NCBI GenBank assembly: GCA_023449855.1
Contig: JAEXHR010000056.1
Span: 1-27,857, forward strand
Reading direction: 5' to 3'
DNA: 27,857 bases
DNA from: Pseudomonadota bacterium
Lineage (GTDB): Bacteria; Pseudomonadota; Alphaproteobacteria; Rhizobiales; Xanthobacteraceae
This document shows positions 1 through 7,411 of this stretch, piece by piece. The position numbers were made by a program, and so were the translations under genes. The notes beneath the pieces are model-generated. The model saw nothing but the letters and a program-made list of their open reading frames with translations. It made no database searches and was not told the DNA's origin. Positions within the stretch are counted from its first letter, which is position 1. Each line of letters starts with the position of its first letter.

Positions 1-3
1 GGT

Positions 4-34
4 GATGGGTATCGCTGCGCTCAACCCATCCTAC
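4..34. repeat. Short palindromic intergenic repeat, possibly cut by the window edge
   Basis: The arms GATGGGT (4-10) and ACCCATC (24-30) are inverted around a GC-rich loop and are followed by CTAC. I recognise this composition from short interspersed palindromes frequent between genes in Bradyrhizobium-type genomes; that identification is from memory, not a search. It lies just beyond the terminator of the TerC gene. The element may begin before base 1. Confidence 0.45.
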
Positions 35-63
35 AAAACAAAACGGGCGCCGAAGCGCCCGTT
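33..63 (-). terminator. Rho-independent terminator of the TerC-family gene
   Basis: A perfect 9-bp stem (42-50 with 55-63) encloses a 4-nt CGAA loop. Read on the minus strand it is followed by a T-rich tract (TTTTGTTTTG). It sits 33 bases downstream of the TerC stop codon, as expected for an intrinsic terminator of the leftward ndk/TerC region. Confidence 0.85.
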
Positions 64-96
64 CAAAGTTCAAAAGCTGTTTTGAGACAGGCGGCC

Positions 97-930
97 TTAC
101 GCTGCCTGCTCCGCGTGACCGGCCATGCTGCGGCGACGCCACAGCGCGCCGACCGCCAGCACCACGACGATGCCGAGCAGACCGCAGAGGATCTCGCCGC
201 CCGTGCCGTCGCCGGTGAAGCGGATACCGCTGCCGAGCGAGGCAAAGATGCCGTCGAGGCTGGTGCCCAGCGCACCGCCGAAGAAGGCGTGCAGTGCCGG
301 CAGAACCGCCGGATCGGTTGCGATCACTTCGCCAGCGACCCAACCAAGCAGTGCTGCACCGAGCCAGACCAGCACCGGCAGACGGGTCAGCAGCGCCATG
401 ATCAGGGCAGCGCCGGCAACGATCAGCGGCACGCTGACGGCAAGGCCGAGGATCAGGAGCGGCACGCTGCCATTGGCGGCGGCCGCCACGGCGATGACGT
501 TGTCGAGGCTCATGACGATGTCGGCGATCACCACGATCTGGACAGCCGCCCACAGATTAGAGGCGGCCTTCACGCCGTCCTCTTCTTCAGGCTCGGGCAC
601 CAGCAGCTTGGCAGCAATCACGATGAGCGCGAGGCCGCCCACCAGCTTGAGATAGGGCAGCGCCATCAGCGAGGCGACGATGCCGGTAAAGATGATACGG
701 AGAATGACGGCAGCGGCGGCGCCGAGGATCATGCCCCACATGCGCTGCTTCGGCTCGAGGCCGCGGCAGGCGAGCGCGATCACGAGCGCGTTGTCGCCCG
801 AGAGCAGCACGTTGATCCAGATGATCTTGCCGACGGCAACCCAAAATGCAGGCTGCTGCATCTCGACTTGAAACTGAACGAAAACCGACTTGATCGTCGC
901 CGGATCGAAAACTTGCAGCACCCAGTCCAC
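97..930 (-). CDS. TerC-family integral membrane protein (YjbE-like)
   Basis: A 277-residue polytopic membrane protein of the TerC family, which is linked to metal-ion (manganese, tellurite) homeostasis at the inner membrane; the substrate here is not determinable. Two pseudo-repeated membrane motifs carry the family's intramembrane Asp-Asn pairs: LLSGDNALVIALA (D46-N47) and SLDNVIAVAA (D143-N144). An acidic, cytosolic-looking loop (PEPEEEDG, about 112-119) separates the halves. The C-terminal part is Gly-rich and ends in a basic RRR patch after the last helix. I chose the GTG at 930 because AGAGGGG lies just upstream and the protein then begins close to the first helix; an ATG at 984 is the alternative and would add 18 Arg/Gly-rich residues. 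The gene lies 79 nt after ndk on the same strand and ends at a strong terminator. Confidence 0.9.
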   Translation of the reverse strand: MDWVLQVFDPATIKSVFVQFQVEMQQPAFWVAVGKIIWINVLLSGDNALVIALACRGLEPKQRMWGMILGAAAAVILRIIFTGIVASLMALPYLKLVGGLALIVIAAKLLVPEPEEEDGVKAASNLWAAVQIVVIADIVMSLDNVIAVAAAANGSVPLLILGLAVSVPLIVAGAALIMALLTRLPVLVWLGAALLGWVAGEVIATDPAVLPALHAFFGGALGTSLDGIFASLGSGIRFTGDGTGGEILCGLLGIVVVLAVGALWRRRSMAGHAEQAA

Positions 931-1009
931 AGCGCGCCCCTCTCTTGTTGGTCTTATGGATCTGCCGGCGCGCCCCCCGCGCACCGGCAGATATCAGAAT
1001 GGCAGAAAC

Positions 1010-1432
1010 TTAGCCGACAATCTCGTTGCCCGAGAAGAACTGCGCGATTTCGATCGCGGCGGTCTCGGCAGCGTCCGAACCGTGCACCGAGTTTTCGCCG
1101 ATCGACTTGGCGTGGGCCTTGCGGATGGTGCCTTCAGCCGCCTTCGACGGATCGGTGGCGCCCATCACGTCGCGATACTTCAGGATCGCGCCCTCGCCTT
1201 CCAGCACCTGGACGACGACCGGACCCGAGGTCATGAAATCGACGAGCTCGCCGAAGAACGGACGCTCCTTGTGGACGGCATAGAAGGTGCCGGCCTGTTC
1301 GCGGGTCATGCGGATGCGCTTCTGCGCGACGATGCGCAGACCGGCCTTCTCGATCAGCGCGTTGATCGCGCCGGTCAGATTACGCTCGGTCGCGTCGGGC
1401 TTGAGAATCGAAAAGGTACGCTCGATGGCCAT
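1010..1432 (-). CDS. ndk: Nucleoside diphosphate kinase
   Basis: Ndk transfers the gamma-phosphate of ATP to nucleoside diphosphates through a phospho-histidine intermediate and balances the NTP pools in the cytoplasm. The 140-residue product matches the usual family length. The N-terminus (ERTFSILKPDA) is characteristic, and the catalytic His117 sits in NSVHGSDA. The ATG at 1432 has AAGGA a few bases upstream. A plausible promoter lies immediately upstream (-10 ATATAA, minus strand). The gene is followed by the TerC-family gene; no terminator is seen between them, so cotranscription is possible. Confidence 0.98.
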   Translation of the reverse strand: MAIERTFSILKPDATERNLTGAINALIEKAGLRIVAQKRIRMTREQAGTFYAVHKERPFFGELVDFMTSGPVVVQVLEGEGAILKYRDVMGATDPSKAAEGTIRKAHAKSIGENSVHGSDAAETAAIEIAQFFSGNEIVG

Positions 1433-1471
1433 GGTACATCCTTGAATAACGGCAGTTGGAAAGATGGCGGC

Positions 1472-1499
1472 TTATATCGGTGCGCTCCGCCCCCCGCAA
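1472..1499 (-). promoter_or_regulatory. Candidate sigma-70-type promoter for ndk
   Basis: On the minus strand, TTGCGG (1494-1499) and ATATAA (1472-1477) are separated by 16 bases, about 40 bases upstream of the ndk start codon. This is pattern matching only. The -10 box stands out in an otherwise GC-rich region. Confidence 0.35.
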
Positions 1500-1702
1500 G
1501 CGATCCGTCCGAACGTCGCAGCCTCGCCTTCCCAGGGCAACTCTCGCGGAACTGTCCAAAATGTCATTCAGATGAACCATTTCTGAAGGGGCTGGCCGAC
1601 CCGCATTCAGTTTGGCGGGCCTAGCCTTACCTCCATAGCACGCCCCACCGCTTCCGGCGGCGATCCACCGGCCAAGGACGTGCCAGATCGATGGAGATGA
1701 CG

Positions 1703-1999
1703 ATGTTCCGCAAGATTGCACTGACTTTGGTCGCTGCGACAGCCTTGGGCGCCGCAGCTCTGGCGCCGACCTCCGCCTCCGCCTGGGGCGGACACGGCGG
1801 ATGGCACGGTGGCGGTGGCTGGCACGGTGGCGGCTGGCATGGCGGCGGGTGGCGCGGCGGCTGGGGTGGGCCTCGCTTCTATGGCGGCCCGCGCTTCGTC
1901 GGCGGCCCGTATTACTACGGCGGTGGCGGCTGCTGGGTCCGGCGGGTCGTCCCCACCCCTTGGGGCCCGCGCTGGCGGCTGGTCAATCGCTGCTACTAG
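1703..1999 (+). CDS. Small secreted Gly/Trp/His-rich protein
   Basis: A 98-residue product with a clear Sec signal peptide: basic MFRK, a hydrophobic alanine/leucine core, and cleavage probably after SASA near residue 23. The mature part is a run of Gly-Gly-Trp-His type repeats (GGWHGGG units), then Gly-Pro-Arg-Phe-Tyr segments, and a C-terminal module with two cysteines (GGCWVRR and VNRCY) that could form a disulfide. Three in-frame ATGs lie at 1691, 1697 and 1703. I chose 1703 because GGAG is 6 bases upstream and the signal peptide then has a normal n-region. The gene is monocistronic, divergent from ndk, and ends at an intrinsic terminator. Similar small proteins are, to my knowledge, common and unassigned in Bradyrhizobium relatives. 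The function is unknown; histidine-based metal binding is a guess. Confidence 0.8.
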   Translation: MFRKIALTLVAATALGAAALAPTSASAWGGHGGWHGGGGWHGGGWHGGGWRGGWGGPRFYGGPRFVGGPYYYGGGGCWVRRVVPTPWGPRWRLVNRCY

Positions 2000-2013
2000 G
2001 TATTTACCACAGA

Positions 2014-2043
2014 AACACCCGGTCCTGGCGGCCGGGTGTTTTT
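2014..2043 (+). terminator. Rho-independent terminator after the Gly/His-rich gene
   Basis: The arms AACACCCGG (2014-2022) and CCGGGTGTT (2032-2040) pair perfectly over 9 bp with a 9-nt loop. The stem runs straight into TTTTT (2039-2043). It lies 15 bases after the stop codon. Confidence 0.85.
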
Positions 2044-2170
2044 GCGATGCGGCTGTGGATATTTCACCCTTTTTTGAAGCAAACGCGCTGAAATCCGGAA
2101 ATCGGGAAACATTTTTCGCCCGTATGACTTGCCTTGCTGTCAATACGGCAACGAACATTTCTGGATCGAC

Positions 2171-2347
2171 ATGACCTCACCTTTCTCCAATGACGGCGAT
2201 GACGAGATGGACCGCAGCACCACTGCGGCGATCTGCAACGCCATCGGAGAACGCTTGCGACGGGACATGGGAACCGAAGAGCCGCTGCCCTCCCGCCTGC
2301 AAATGCTGCTGAGCGAATTGCAGCAGCGTGACAACGGCGGCTCCTGA
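2171..2347 (+). CDS. NepR-like small protein (putative anti-sigma factor)
   Basis: A 58-residue acidic-to-neutral protein. Its C-terminal half, IGERLRRDMGTEEPLPSRLQ followed by MLLSEL, resembles the core of NepR, the anti-sigma factor of the alphaproteobacterial general stress response, which has an I-G-x2-L-R helix, an E-P-(V/L)-P turn and an L-L-x-x-L helix. NepR normally binds EcfG sigma factors and is titrated by phosphorylated PhyR. No phyR, ecfG or histidine kinase gene is in this window, so if genuine this is an orphan copy. Start choice is uncertain: ATG at 2171 or an internal ATG at 2207 (beginning MDRSTT). Neither has a strong ribosome-binding site. The gene is 47 nt upstream of the ABC-F gene and may be cotranscribed with it. 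The family call rests on motif recall only. Confidence 0.55.
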   Translation: MTSPFSNDGDDEMDRSTTAAICNAIGERLRRDMGTEEPLPSRLQMLLSELQQRDNGGS

Positions 2348-2394
2348 CCGCAAATCCCGGTTGCCTTTGCGCGTTGCAACGGTGACAAGGCCGC

Positions 2395-4257
2395 ATGCTT
2401 TCCATTAACGACATTTCCATCCGCATCGCCGGCCGGCTCCTGATCGACAGCAGCACGGTGCAAATCGCTCCCGGCGCGCGCGTCGGCTTCGTGGGCCGCA
2501 ACGGCGTCGGCAAGTCGACGCTGTTCCACGCCATTCGCGGCGACCTCTCCCTCGAAGGCGGCGGCATCGTGATCCCGCCGCGCTGGCGGATCGGCAGTCT
2601 TGCCCAGGAAGCGCCGGACGGGCCGGAAAGCCTGATCACCGTTGTCCTCAAGGCCGATGTCGAACGCCACGCTTTGCTCGCGGAGGCCGATACGGCCACC
2701 GATCCGGATCGGATCGCCGAAATCCAGACCCGCCTTGTCGATATCGACGCTCATTCCGCGCCAGCCCGCGCGGCAGCCATTCTGAGCGGTCTCGGTTTCT
2801 CGTCCGAGGATCAACTGCGTTCCTGTTCCGAATTCTCCGGCGGCTGGCGCATGCGCGTTGCGCTGGCGGCGACTTTGTTCTCCGCGCCGGATCTGCTGCT
2901 GCTGGACGAGCCCACCAACTATCTCGATCTCGAAGGCACATTGTGGCTGGAGGATCATCTCGCCAACTATCCGCGCACGGTCATCGTCATCAGCCATGAC
3001 CGCGATCTGCTCGACGTTTCCGTGAACGAGATCCTGCATCTCGACCGCGGCAAGCTGGTGCATTATCGCGGCACCTATTCGAACTACGAGGAATTCCGCG
3101 CCAATCGCGAAGCGCTGCAGGCCAAGAATTTCGAGCGCCAGCAGGCCGAACGCAAGCGCCTGCAGGACTTCGTCGACCGCTTCAAGGCGAAGGCGTCGAA
3201 GGCCCGGCAGGCGCAGTCGCGCGTCAAGATGCTGGAACGGATGAAGCCGGTCGCTGCCATCGTCAGCGACGAGGTGCGCGAGATTCACTTCCCCGCGCCC
3301 GAGAAAATGCTGTCGCCGCCGATCCTCGCGCTCGACAATGTCGCGGTCGGCTATGAGCCGGGCAAACCGGTGCTCAGCAAGGTCACGCTGCGCGTGGATA
3401 CCGAAGACCGCATCGCTTTGCTCGGCTCCAACGGCAACGGCAAATCGACGCTGGTGAAGCTGATCGCGAACAAGCTGCAGCCGTTTTCGGGCGCGGTTAC
3501 CCGCGCGGACAAGCTGTCCGTCGCCTATTTCGCCCAGCATCAGGTCGACGAGCTGGTGATGGACGCGTCGGTCTACGACCACATCCGCAAGCTGATGCCC
3601 GAAGCGCCGGAGTCGAAGGTTCGCGCTCGCGCGGGCAATATCGGTTTTTCCGGCAAGGCGGCCGATACCGTGGTGAAGAGCCTGTCCGGCGGCGAGAAAG
3701 CGCGCCTGCTGCTCGGCCTCGCGACCTTCTACGGCCCGAACCTGATCATCCTGGACGAGCCGACCAACCATCTCGACATCGACAGCCGCGCGGCGCTGGC
3801 GGAAGCGATCAATGAATTCCCCGGCGCCGTGATCATGGTCTCGCATGACCGCTATCTGATCGAGGCCTGTGCCGATCAATTGTGGGTCGTCGCCAACAAG
3901 ACGGTCACCAGTTTCGACGGCGATCTCGAAGACTACCGCAAGCTGGTGATGCAGACCCGCGATCCGCGCACGCCGACGCGCGAACGAGCGGCGACCGACG
4001 ACAAACCCGTGCGGTCGAAGGAAAAACGCGTCTCACCGAAGCAGCAGGTCGCAGAGGCCGAAGCCGAGATGGAGCGCATCGGGGGGATCATCGAGAAGAT
4101 CGATACCGCGCTCACGCTGCCGGACATCTTCACGCGCGACCCCAAGCAAGCCGCGCAACTCACCAAAGCCCGCGCCGCGGCGGCTGACGCCTTGGCTCGT
4201 GCGGAAGAGCAATGGCTGGCCGCCAGCGCGCTGCTGGAAGAGGCAAATAGCGTGTAA
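2395..4257 (+). CDS. ABC-F family ATPase (Uup/YheS-like)
   Basis: A soluble 620-residue protein with two ABC ATPase domains in tandem and no membrane segments, the hallmark of ABC-F proteins that act on ribosomes to resolve stalled or problematic translation. Domain 1 has Walker A GRNGVGKST (34-42), signature FSGGW (147-151) and Walker B LLLLDEPTNYLD (167-178). Domain 2 has Walker A GSNGNGKST (344-352), signature LSGGEKAR near 430 and Walker B LIILDEPTNHLD near 450. A basic, Lys/Arg/Gln-rich linker (about 235-285) corresponds to the P-site tRNA interaction motif. The C-terminal extension (about 500-620) is charged and helical, probably coiled coil. The ATG at 2395 has AAGG upstream. The exact subfamily (Uup, YheS or EttA-like) cannot be fixed without alignment. 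Confidence 0.95.
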   Translation: MLSINDISIRIAGRLLIDSSTVQIAPGARVGFVGRNGVGKSTLFHAIRGDLSLEGGGIVIPPRWRIGSLAQEAPDGPESLITVVLKADVERHALLAEADTATDPDRIAEIQTRLVDIDAHSAPARAAAILSGLGFSSEDQLRSCSEFSGGWRMRVALAATLFSAPDLLLLDEPTNYLDLEGTLWLEDHLANYPRTVIVISHDRDLLDVSVNEILHLDRGKLVHYRGTYSNYEEFRANREALQAKNFERQQAERKRLQDFVDRFKAKASKARQAQSRVKMLERMKPVAAIVSDEVREIHFPAPEKMLSPPILALDNVAVGYEPGKPVLSKVTLRVDTEDRIALLGSNGNGKSTLVKLIANKLQPFSGAVTRADKLSVAYFAQHQVDELVMDASVYDHIRKLMPEAPESKVRARAGNIGFSGKAADTVVKSLSGGEKARLLLGLATFYGPNLIILDEPTNHLDIDSRAALAEAINEFPGAVIMVSHDRYLIEACADQLWVVANKTVTSFDGDLEDYRKLVMQTRDPRTPTRERAATDDKPVRSKEKRVSPKQQVAEAEAEMERIGGIIEKIDTALTLPDIFTRDPKQAAQLTKARAAAADALARAEEQWLAASALLEEANSV

Positions 4258-4308
4258 TTCGCCGAATTCGGTGCGGCCGCAGTGCGGCGCAATTGCGGCA
4301 GACTTGCG

Positions 4309-4839
4309 TCAGCCCGCCCGCTTCTTCTTCGCCGCGCGCACCGGCTTCGGCTGCTCGGCCTGCGGCGTGCCTTCGACCATGGTCAGGCGCCCCGCCGTGA
4401 AGGTGTAGATGCCGGCACGGGGGCCGCGCAGATAGGTCAGTGTGGTGAGACGGTCGCCGCGCGGATTGCCGCCGATATTCACGCTGTCGGGCGCACCGGC
4501 GCCGCGGGCGACGTCACATTCGGTATGGCCGAGCGCCACGACGCCCGTCGCCGGCGCCACCGCGGCTGCGCCATCGGCGAGTGCGCTGGCATCGCGCGGC
4601 GGCATGCCCGGGCATGCGCCATCGGCGCTGATCAAGTCCTGCGGCGAGACCGGCGTATCCGGCGTCAGCGGCGGGGTTTCGATCGAGACATTCTTGATGA
4701 TCGTGCGGCCGGACCGGGAGAACCAGTCGGCGTCCTTGGACAGCAGGTCAGACTTGAACATGTCGCCCGCGCTCATGCCCGAACAGCCGCCGAGCAGCGG
4801 TGCGAGGAGAATGACGGCCAAACCCGTTCGATGAAGCAT
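4309..4839 (-). CDS. Putative outer-membrane lipoprotein, possibly BamE-like
   Basis: A 176-residue product starting at the ATG at 4839, with a lipoprotein signal peptide: MLHR, a hydrophobic core and the lipobox LGGC (Cys19). The following Ser-Gly gives no Asp+2 inner-membrane retention signal. The mature region has a proline-rich linker, then a compact segment (about 104-160) with the order GHTECDVARGAGAP, LTTLTYLRG, YTFTAGRL. That spacing resembles BamE/SmpA-type small lipoprotein folds (G-x-x-x-x-D-V then G-x-P then L-x-Y), but the match is by eye and weak. The C-terminus is basic (AAKKKRAG). An open frame continues upstream to 5016 but adds nothing signal-like. The gene converges on the ABC-F gene with a 51-nt gap and lies downstream of holC across a palindromic repeat, so it may be transcribed independently. 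Confidence 0.75.
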   Translation of the reverse strand: MLHRTGLAVILLAPLLGGCSGMSAGDMFKSDLLSKDADWFSRSGRTIIKNVSIETPPLTPDTPVSPQDLISADGACPGMPPRDASALADGAAAVAPATGVVALGHTECDVARGAGAPDSVNIGGNPRGDRLTTLTYLRGPRAGIYTFTAGRLTMVEGTPQAEQPKPVRAAKKKRAG

Positions 4840-4985
4840 TTTGCTGTGCACGATCAACGCTATCCCACCCGGCGACGAAGCGCCCGTCTCATCATTCGTT
4901 TGCGGCGTGACCATGACACCCGGCCGCCGCCGTTCCAGAAAGGCGCAATTAGCATCAAATACGGTTAATCGCCATTTTCGATTGG

Positions 4986-5032
4986 CGCATGATCTTGTCC
5001 GAAAACCGGCTGCCACTTTTCGGGATCATGCG
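4986..5032. repeat. Palindromic repeat with CGCATGATC ends
   Basis: Perfect 9-bp inverted ends, CGCATGATC (4986-4994) and GATCATGCG (5024-5032), flank an imperfectly palindromic centre (TCCGAAAACCGG ... CCACTTTTCGG). I recognise this type as an abundant intergenic element of Rhizobiales genomes; that is recall, not a search. It abuts the holC stop codon (5033-5035) directly, so the 3' end of the holC transcript would fold into this hairpin. Confidence 0.75.
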
Positions 5033-5485
5033 TTAATTCCGCTTCTGCCACCGGCCGCGCTCGTCGGCCTGCCAATAAGTCGCAGTCAGTCCCCGCGCCT
5101 TGCATTCGGTCCAGGCGCTGCGGGCCGCCGCGAGCGCCTCGTCGTCATCGCCATTGAAGACGAGGACCATGCGCTCATAGCCAGCCGTTTCGGCCGGAAG
5201 GCTCGCATTGTCAACGAGGAACCGGACCTGTGCACCGTTCGGATTGCTGTCTTCCAGCACCAGCAGGATCGGCTGTTCCGCCGCGTCCGCCGCGCGCCAG
5301 GTGGCATGCGGCAGGAAGCTGTCGTCGCGATAGGTCCACAAATGCGCATCGAGCGCATCCGCACGCTCTTCCGAGGTGGATTGGACGATGCACCGCCAGC
5401 CGCGCTCGAGAGATTTTTCGAGCAGCGGCGGCAGCACGTTTTCCAGTGCCATGTTCTGCAGGTGGTAGAACAGAACCTCGGTCAT
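5033..5485 (-). CDS. holC: DNA polymerase III subunit chi
   Basis: HolC (chi) is an accessory subunit of the DNA polymerase III clamp-loader complex; in E. coli it links the clamp loader (via psi) to single-stranded DNA-binding protein. The 150-residue length is close to E. coli chi (147). The N-terminal FYHLQ, the LPPLLEKSLERGWR helix and the DAHLWTYRDDSFLPH segment are characteristic of the family. The gene follows pepA on the same strand with a 6-nt gap, the same pepA-holC order as in E. coli, which supports the call. The stop codon is directly adjacent to a palindromic repeat that may stabilise or end the transcript. Confidence 0.93.
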   Translation of the reverse strand: MTEVLFYHLQNMALENVLPPLLEKSLERGWRCIVQSTSEERADALDAHLWTYRDDSFLPHATWRAADAAEQPILLVLEDSNPNGAQVRFLVDNASLPAETAGYERMVLVFNGDDDEALAAARSAWTECKARGLTATYWQADERGRWQKRN

Positions 5486-5491
5486 GGCAGC

Positions 5492-6994
5492 TTACTTCTT
5501 GCCCTCGTAATAGTCGGCCACCAGCCGGTCGAGCAGGCGAACGCCGTAACCGGAACCCCAGCTCTGATTGATCTCGGTCTTCGGTGCGCCCATGGCAGTG
5601 CCGGCGATATCGAGATGCGCCCATGGCACATTGTCCACGAAGCGCTGCAGGAACTGCGCGGCGGTGATCGAGCCACCGTAGCGGCCACCGGTGTTCTTCA
5701 TGTCGGCGAACTGTGAGTCGATCAGCTTGTCGTAGTCGGGGCTGAGCGGCATGCGCCAGACGCGCTCGCCGGTCGCCTGCCCCACGGTCGCGAGACGGGT
5801 CGCGAGTTCGTCATTGTTGGAGAACAGGCCCGCATGATCGGTGCCGAGCGCCACCATGATGGCGCCGGTGAGCGTCGCCAGATCGATCATGAATTTCGGC
5901 TTGTGCTTCTTGGCGACGTACCAGAGCACATCGGCCAGCACGAGGCGACCTTCGGCGTCGGTGTTGATGATTTCGATGGTCTGGCCGGACATCGAGGTGA
6001 CGATATCGCCCGGACGCTGCGCATTGCCGTCCGGCATGTTCTCGACAAGTCCGATGGCGCCGATGACATTCACCTTCGCCTTGCGACCGGCGAGCGCGTG
6101 CATCAGGCCGACCACGCAGGCCGCGCCGCCCATGTCGCCTTTCATCTCTTCCATGCTGCCAGCCGGCTTGATGGAAATGCCGCCGGTGTCGAAGGTGACG
6201 CCCTTGCCGATGAAGGCGACAGGCGCATCGCCCTTCTTGCCGCCGTTCCAGCGCATCACCACGATGCGCGCCGGATTCGCCGAGCCCTGCGCGACGCCGA
6301 GCAGCGCGCCCATGCCGAGCTTTTCCATCGCCTTGACGTCGAGCACTTCGATGGCGACGCCGAGCTTCTTCAGCTCGCTCGCGCGGCGTGCGAATTCCAT
6401 GGGGAACAGCACATTCGGCGGCTCGTTGACGAGATCACGCGCGATCACGACGCCATTCACGACGGAGTTGTCGGAGGCAAATGCCTTCTTGGCTCCCGCG
6501 ACATCGCTGACGGCCAGCGACACGCTGACGGTGCCGCGCTTGTCGTCCTCGTCCTTCTTCTTGGTCTTGTAGCGATCGAACTTGTAGGCACGCAGCAACA
6601 CGCCTGCGGCCACCGATGCGGCCTGCTCCGCCGTCATGTCAGCTGACGGCAATTCGGCAATAATGGTCACTGCATCGGCGGATGAACCGACCTTGCCGGC
6701 CAGCACGCCGCCGAATTTCAGGAGATCGGTTTCCTTGATTTCGTCAGCCTTGCCGGTGCCGATCACCAGCAGCCGGTCCGCCTTCACGCCTTCCGGCGCC
6801 AGGATGTCGAGGGTCGATCCATTCTTGCCCTTGAACTTGCCGGTCGCCGCCGCGCGCTTGACCAGCGCCGACGCAGACCCCAGCGCCTTGGTCGTGGCCT
6901 TGCCCAGTTTCAACGCATCGTCGCAGAACACCACGAGGGTGCCGCGGGCGGCCTGGGACAACGGGACGAAGCCGACCTTGACGGTGTCGGACAT
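5492..6994 (-). CDS. pepA: Leucyl aminopeptidase (M17 family)
   Basis: A cytoplasmic, two-metal (Zn/Mn) M17 exopeptidase that removes N-terminal residues, leucine preferentially, and acts as a hexamer. The 500-residue length is typical. The C-terminal catalytic domain shows the metal and catalytic residues: K264 and D269 in GKGVTFDTGG, D287 in MKGDMGGA, and the family signature NTDAEGRL (344-351) with D346, E348 and R350. The N-terminal third is the usual variable domain. I chose the ATG at 6994 because GGAGGT lies 7 bases upstream; the frame could begin at a TTG two codons earlier. The gene is first in the pepA-holC pair and divergent from lptF. A candidate promoter (TTGACG-17-AACAAC, minus strand) lies upstream. 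In E. coli PepA also binds DNA; that role cannot be judged here. Confidence 0.97.
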   Translation of the reverse strand: MSDTVKVGFVPLSQAARGTLVVFCDDALKLGKATTKALGSASALVKRAAATGKFKGKNGSTLDILAPEGVKADRLLVIGTGKADEIKETDLLKFGGVLAGKVGSSADAVTIIAELPSADMTAEQAASVAAGVLLRAYKFDRYKTKKKDEDDKRGTVSVSLAVSDVAGAKKAFASDNSVVNGVVIARDLVNEPPNVLFPMEFARRASELKKLGVAIEVLDVKAMEKLGMGALLGVAQGSANPARIVVMRWNGGKKGDAPVAFIGKGVTFDTGGISIKPAGSMEEMKGDMGGAACVVGLMHALAGRKAKVNVIGAIGLVENMPDGNAQRPGDIVTSMSGQTIEIINTDAEGRLVLADVLWYVAKKHKPKFMIDLATLTGAIMVALGTDHAGLFSNNDELATRLATVGQATGERVWRMPLSPDYDKLIDSQFADMKNTGGRYGGSITAAQFLQRFVDNVPWAHLDIAGTAMGAPKTEINQSWGSGYGVRLLDRLVADYYEGKK

Positions 6995-7059
6995 GGGCAA
7001 GACCTCCAGAACATCGGATGAGGCGCATCGAACCGCGGGGGCGATTCGAGGGAACGGCT

Positions 7060-7088
7060 GTTGTTGTCCCCTCAGCCTGAGCCGTCAA
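7060..7088 (-). promoter_or_regulatory. Candidate promoter for pepA-holC
   Basis: On the minus strand, TTGACG (7083-7088) is followed after 17 bases by AACAAC (7060-7065), about 65 bases upstream of the pepA start. The -35 box is good and the -10 box weak, so this is only a candidate. It lies in the 507-base gap between the divergent pepA and lptF genes. Confidence 0.3.
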
Positions 7089-7125
7089 GCCGCGTGATAG
7101 AGACCGGCCTTTGCGAAGCGTCTTC

Positions 7126-7207
7126 GTAGGGTGGGCGAAGCGAGGCTTGCCCGCCGAATCCCCGCAAGTCGCGTGATGGTGGGCACGCTTCGCTTTGCCG
7201 CCCCTAC
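7126..7207. repeat. Palindromic GTAGGGTGGGC-type intergenic repeat
   Basis: The left half begins GTAGGGTGGGCGAAGCG and the right half ends CGCTTCGCTTTGCCGCCCCTAC, forming a long imperfect inverted repeat with GTAGGG/CCCTAC ends. An inner pair, CTTGCCCGCC against GGTGGGCACG, extends it. I recognise the type as an interspersed element of Bradyrhizobium-type genomes (recall only). It lies in the pepA/lptF intergenic region. The remaining sequence there (7208-7501) holds no convincing gene, only a candidate lptF promoter and a short hairpin cluster. Confidence 0.7.
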
Positions 7208-7382
7208 AGCTCGACTGATTCCATGTCGGGATATGTCGGCGGCCGACGAAATGTCAGTTTCCGGAGCACAGGCCATCACCGTTACGGATGAAAGCGCCCG
7301 TCCGGCCTTGTTTTCAGTGTCCCCGGGGCCACATCGCATGCGAAATGAGCCACTTCTTCAGTCAGCCATCGCCCGGCCATTT

Positions 7383-7411
7383 TGTTGACCGATCAAAGGG
7401 ATGGTAAACAG
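7383..7411 (+). promoter_or_regulatory. Candidate promoter for the lptF-rsmA run
   Basis: TTGTTG (7383-7388) and TAAACA (7406-7411) are 17 bases apart, in the most AT-rich spot upstream of lptF and about 90 bases before its start codon. Pattern match only. The leader between it and lptF contains overlapping hairpins near 7444-7465. Confidence 0.3.

Noticed and set aside
82..1236. Plus-strand open frame (384 codons) across the TerC gene and ndk
   Set aside because: It spans two clear genes on the opposite strand and has shadow-like composition (many His, Asp, Arg, Gln).
2095..2170. EcfG-type promoter (GGAAC-16/17-CGTT) upstream of the NepR-like gene
   Set aside because: GGAAA-like stretches are present, but no CGTT lies at the right distance.
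2140..3879. Long minus-strand open frame (579 codons) opposite the ABC-F gene
   Set aside because: It is antisense to a gene with complete ABC motifs, is rich in Arg/Gln/His/Asp as typical of GC-rich shadows, and shows no domain.
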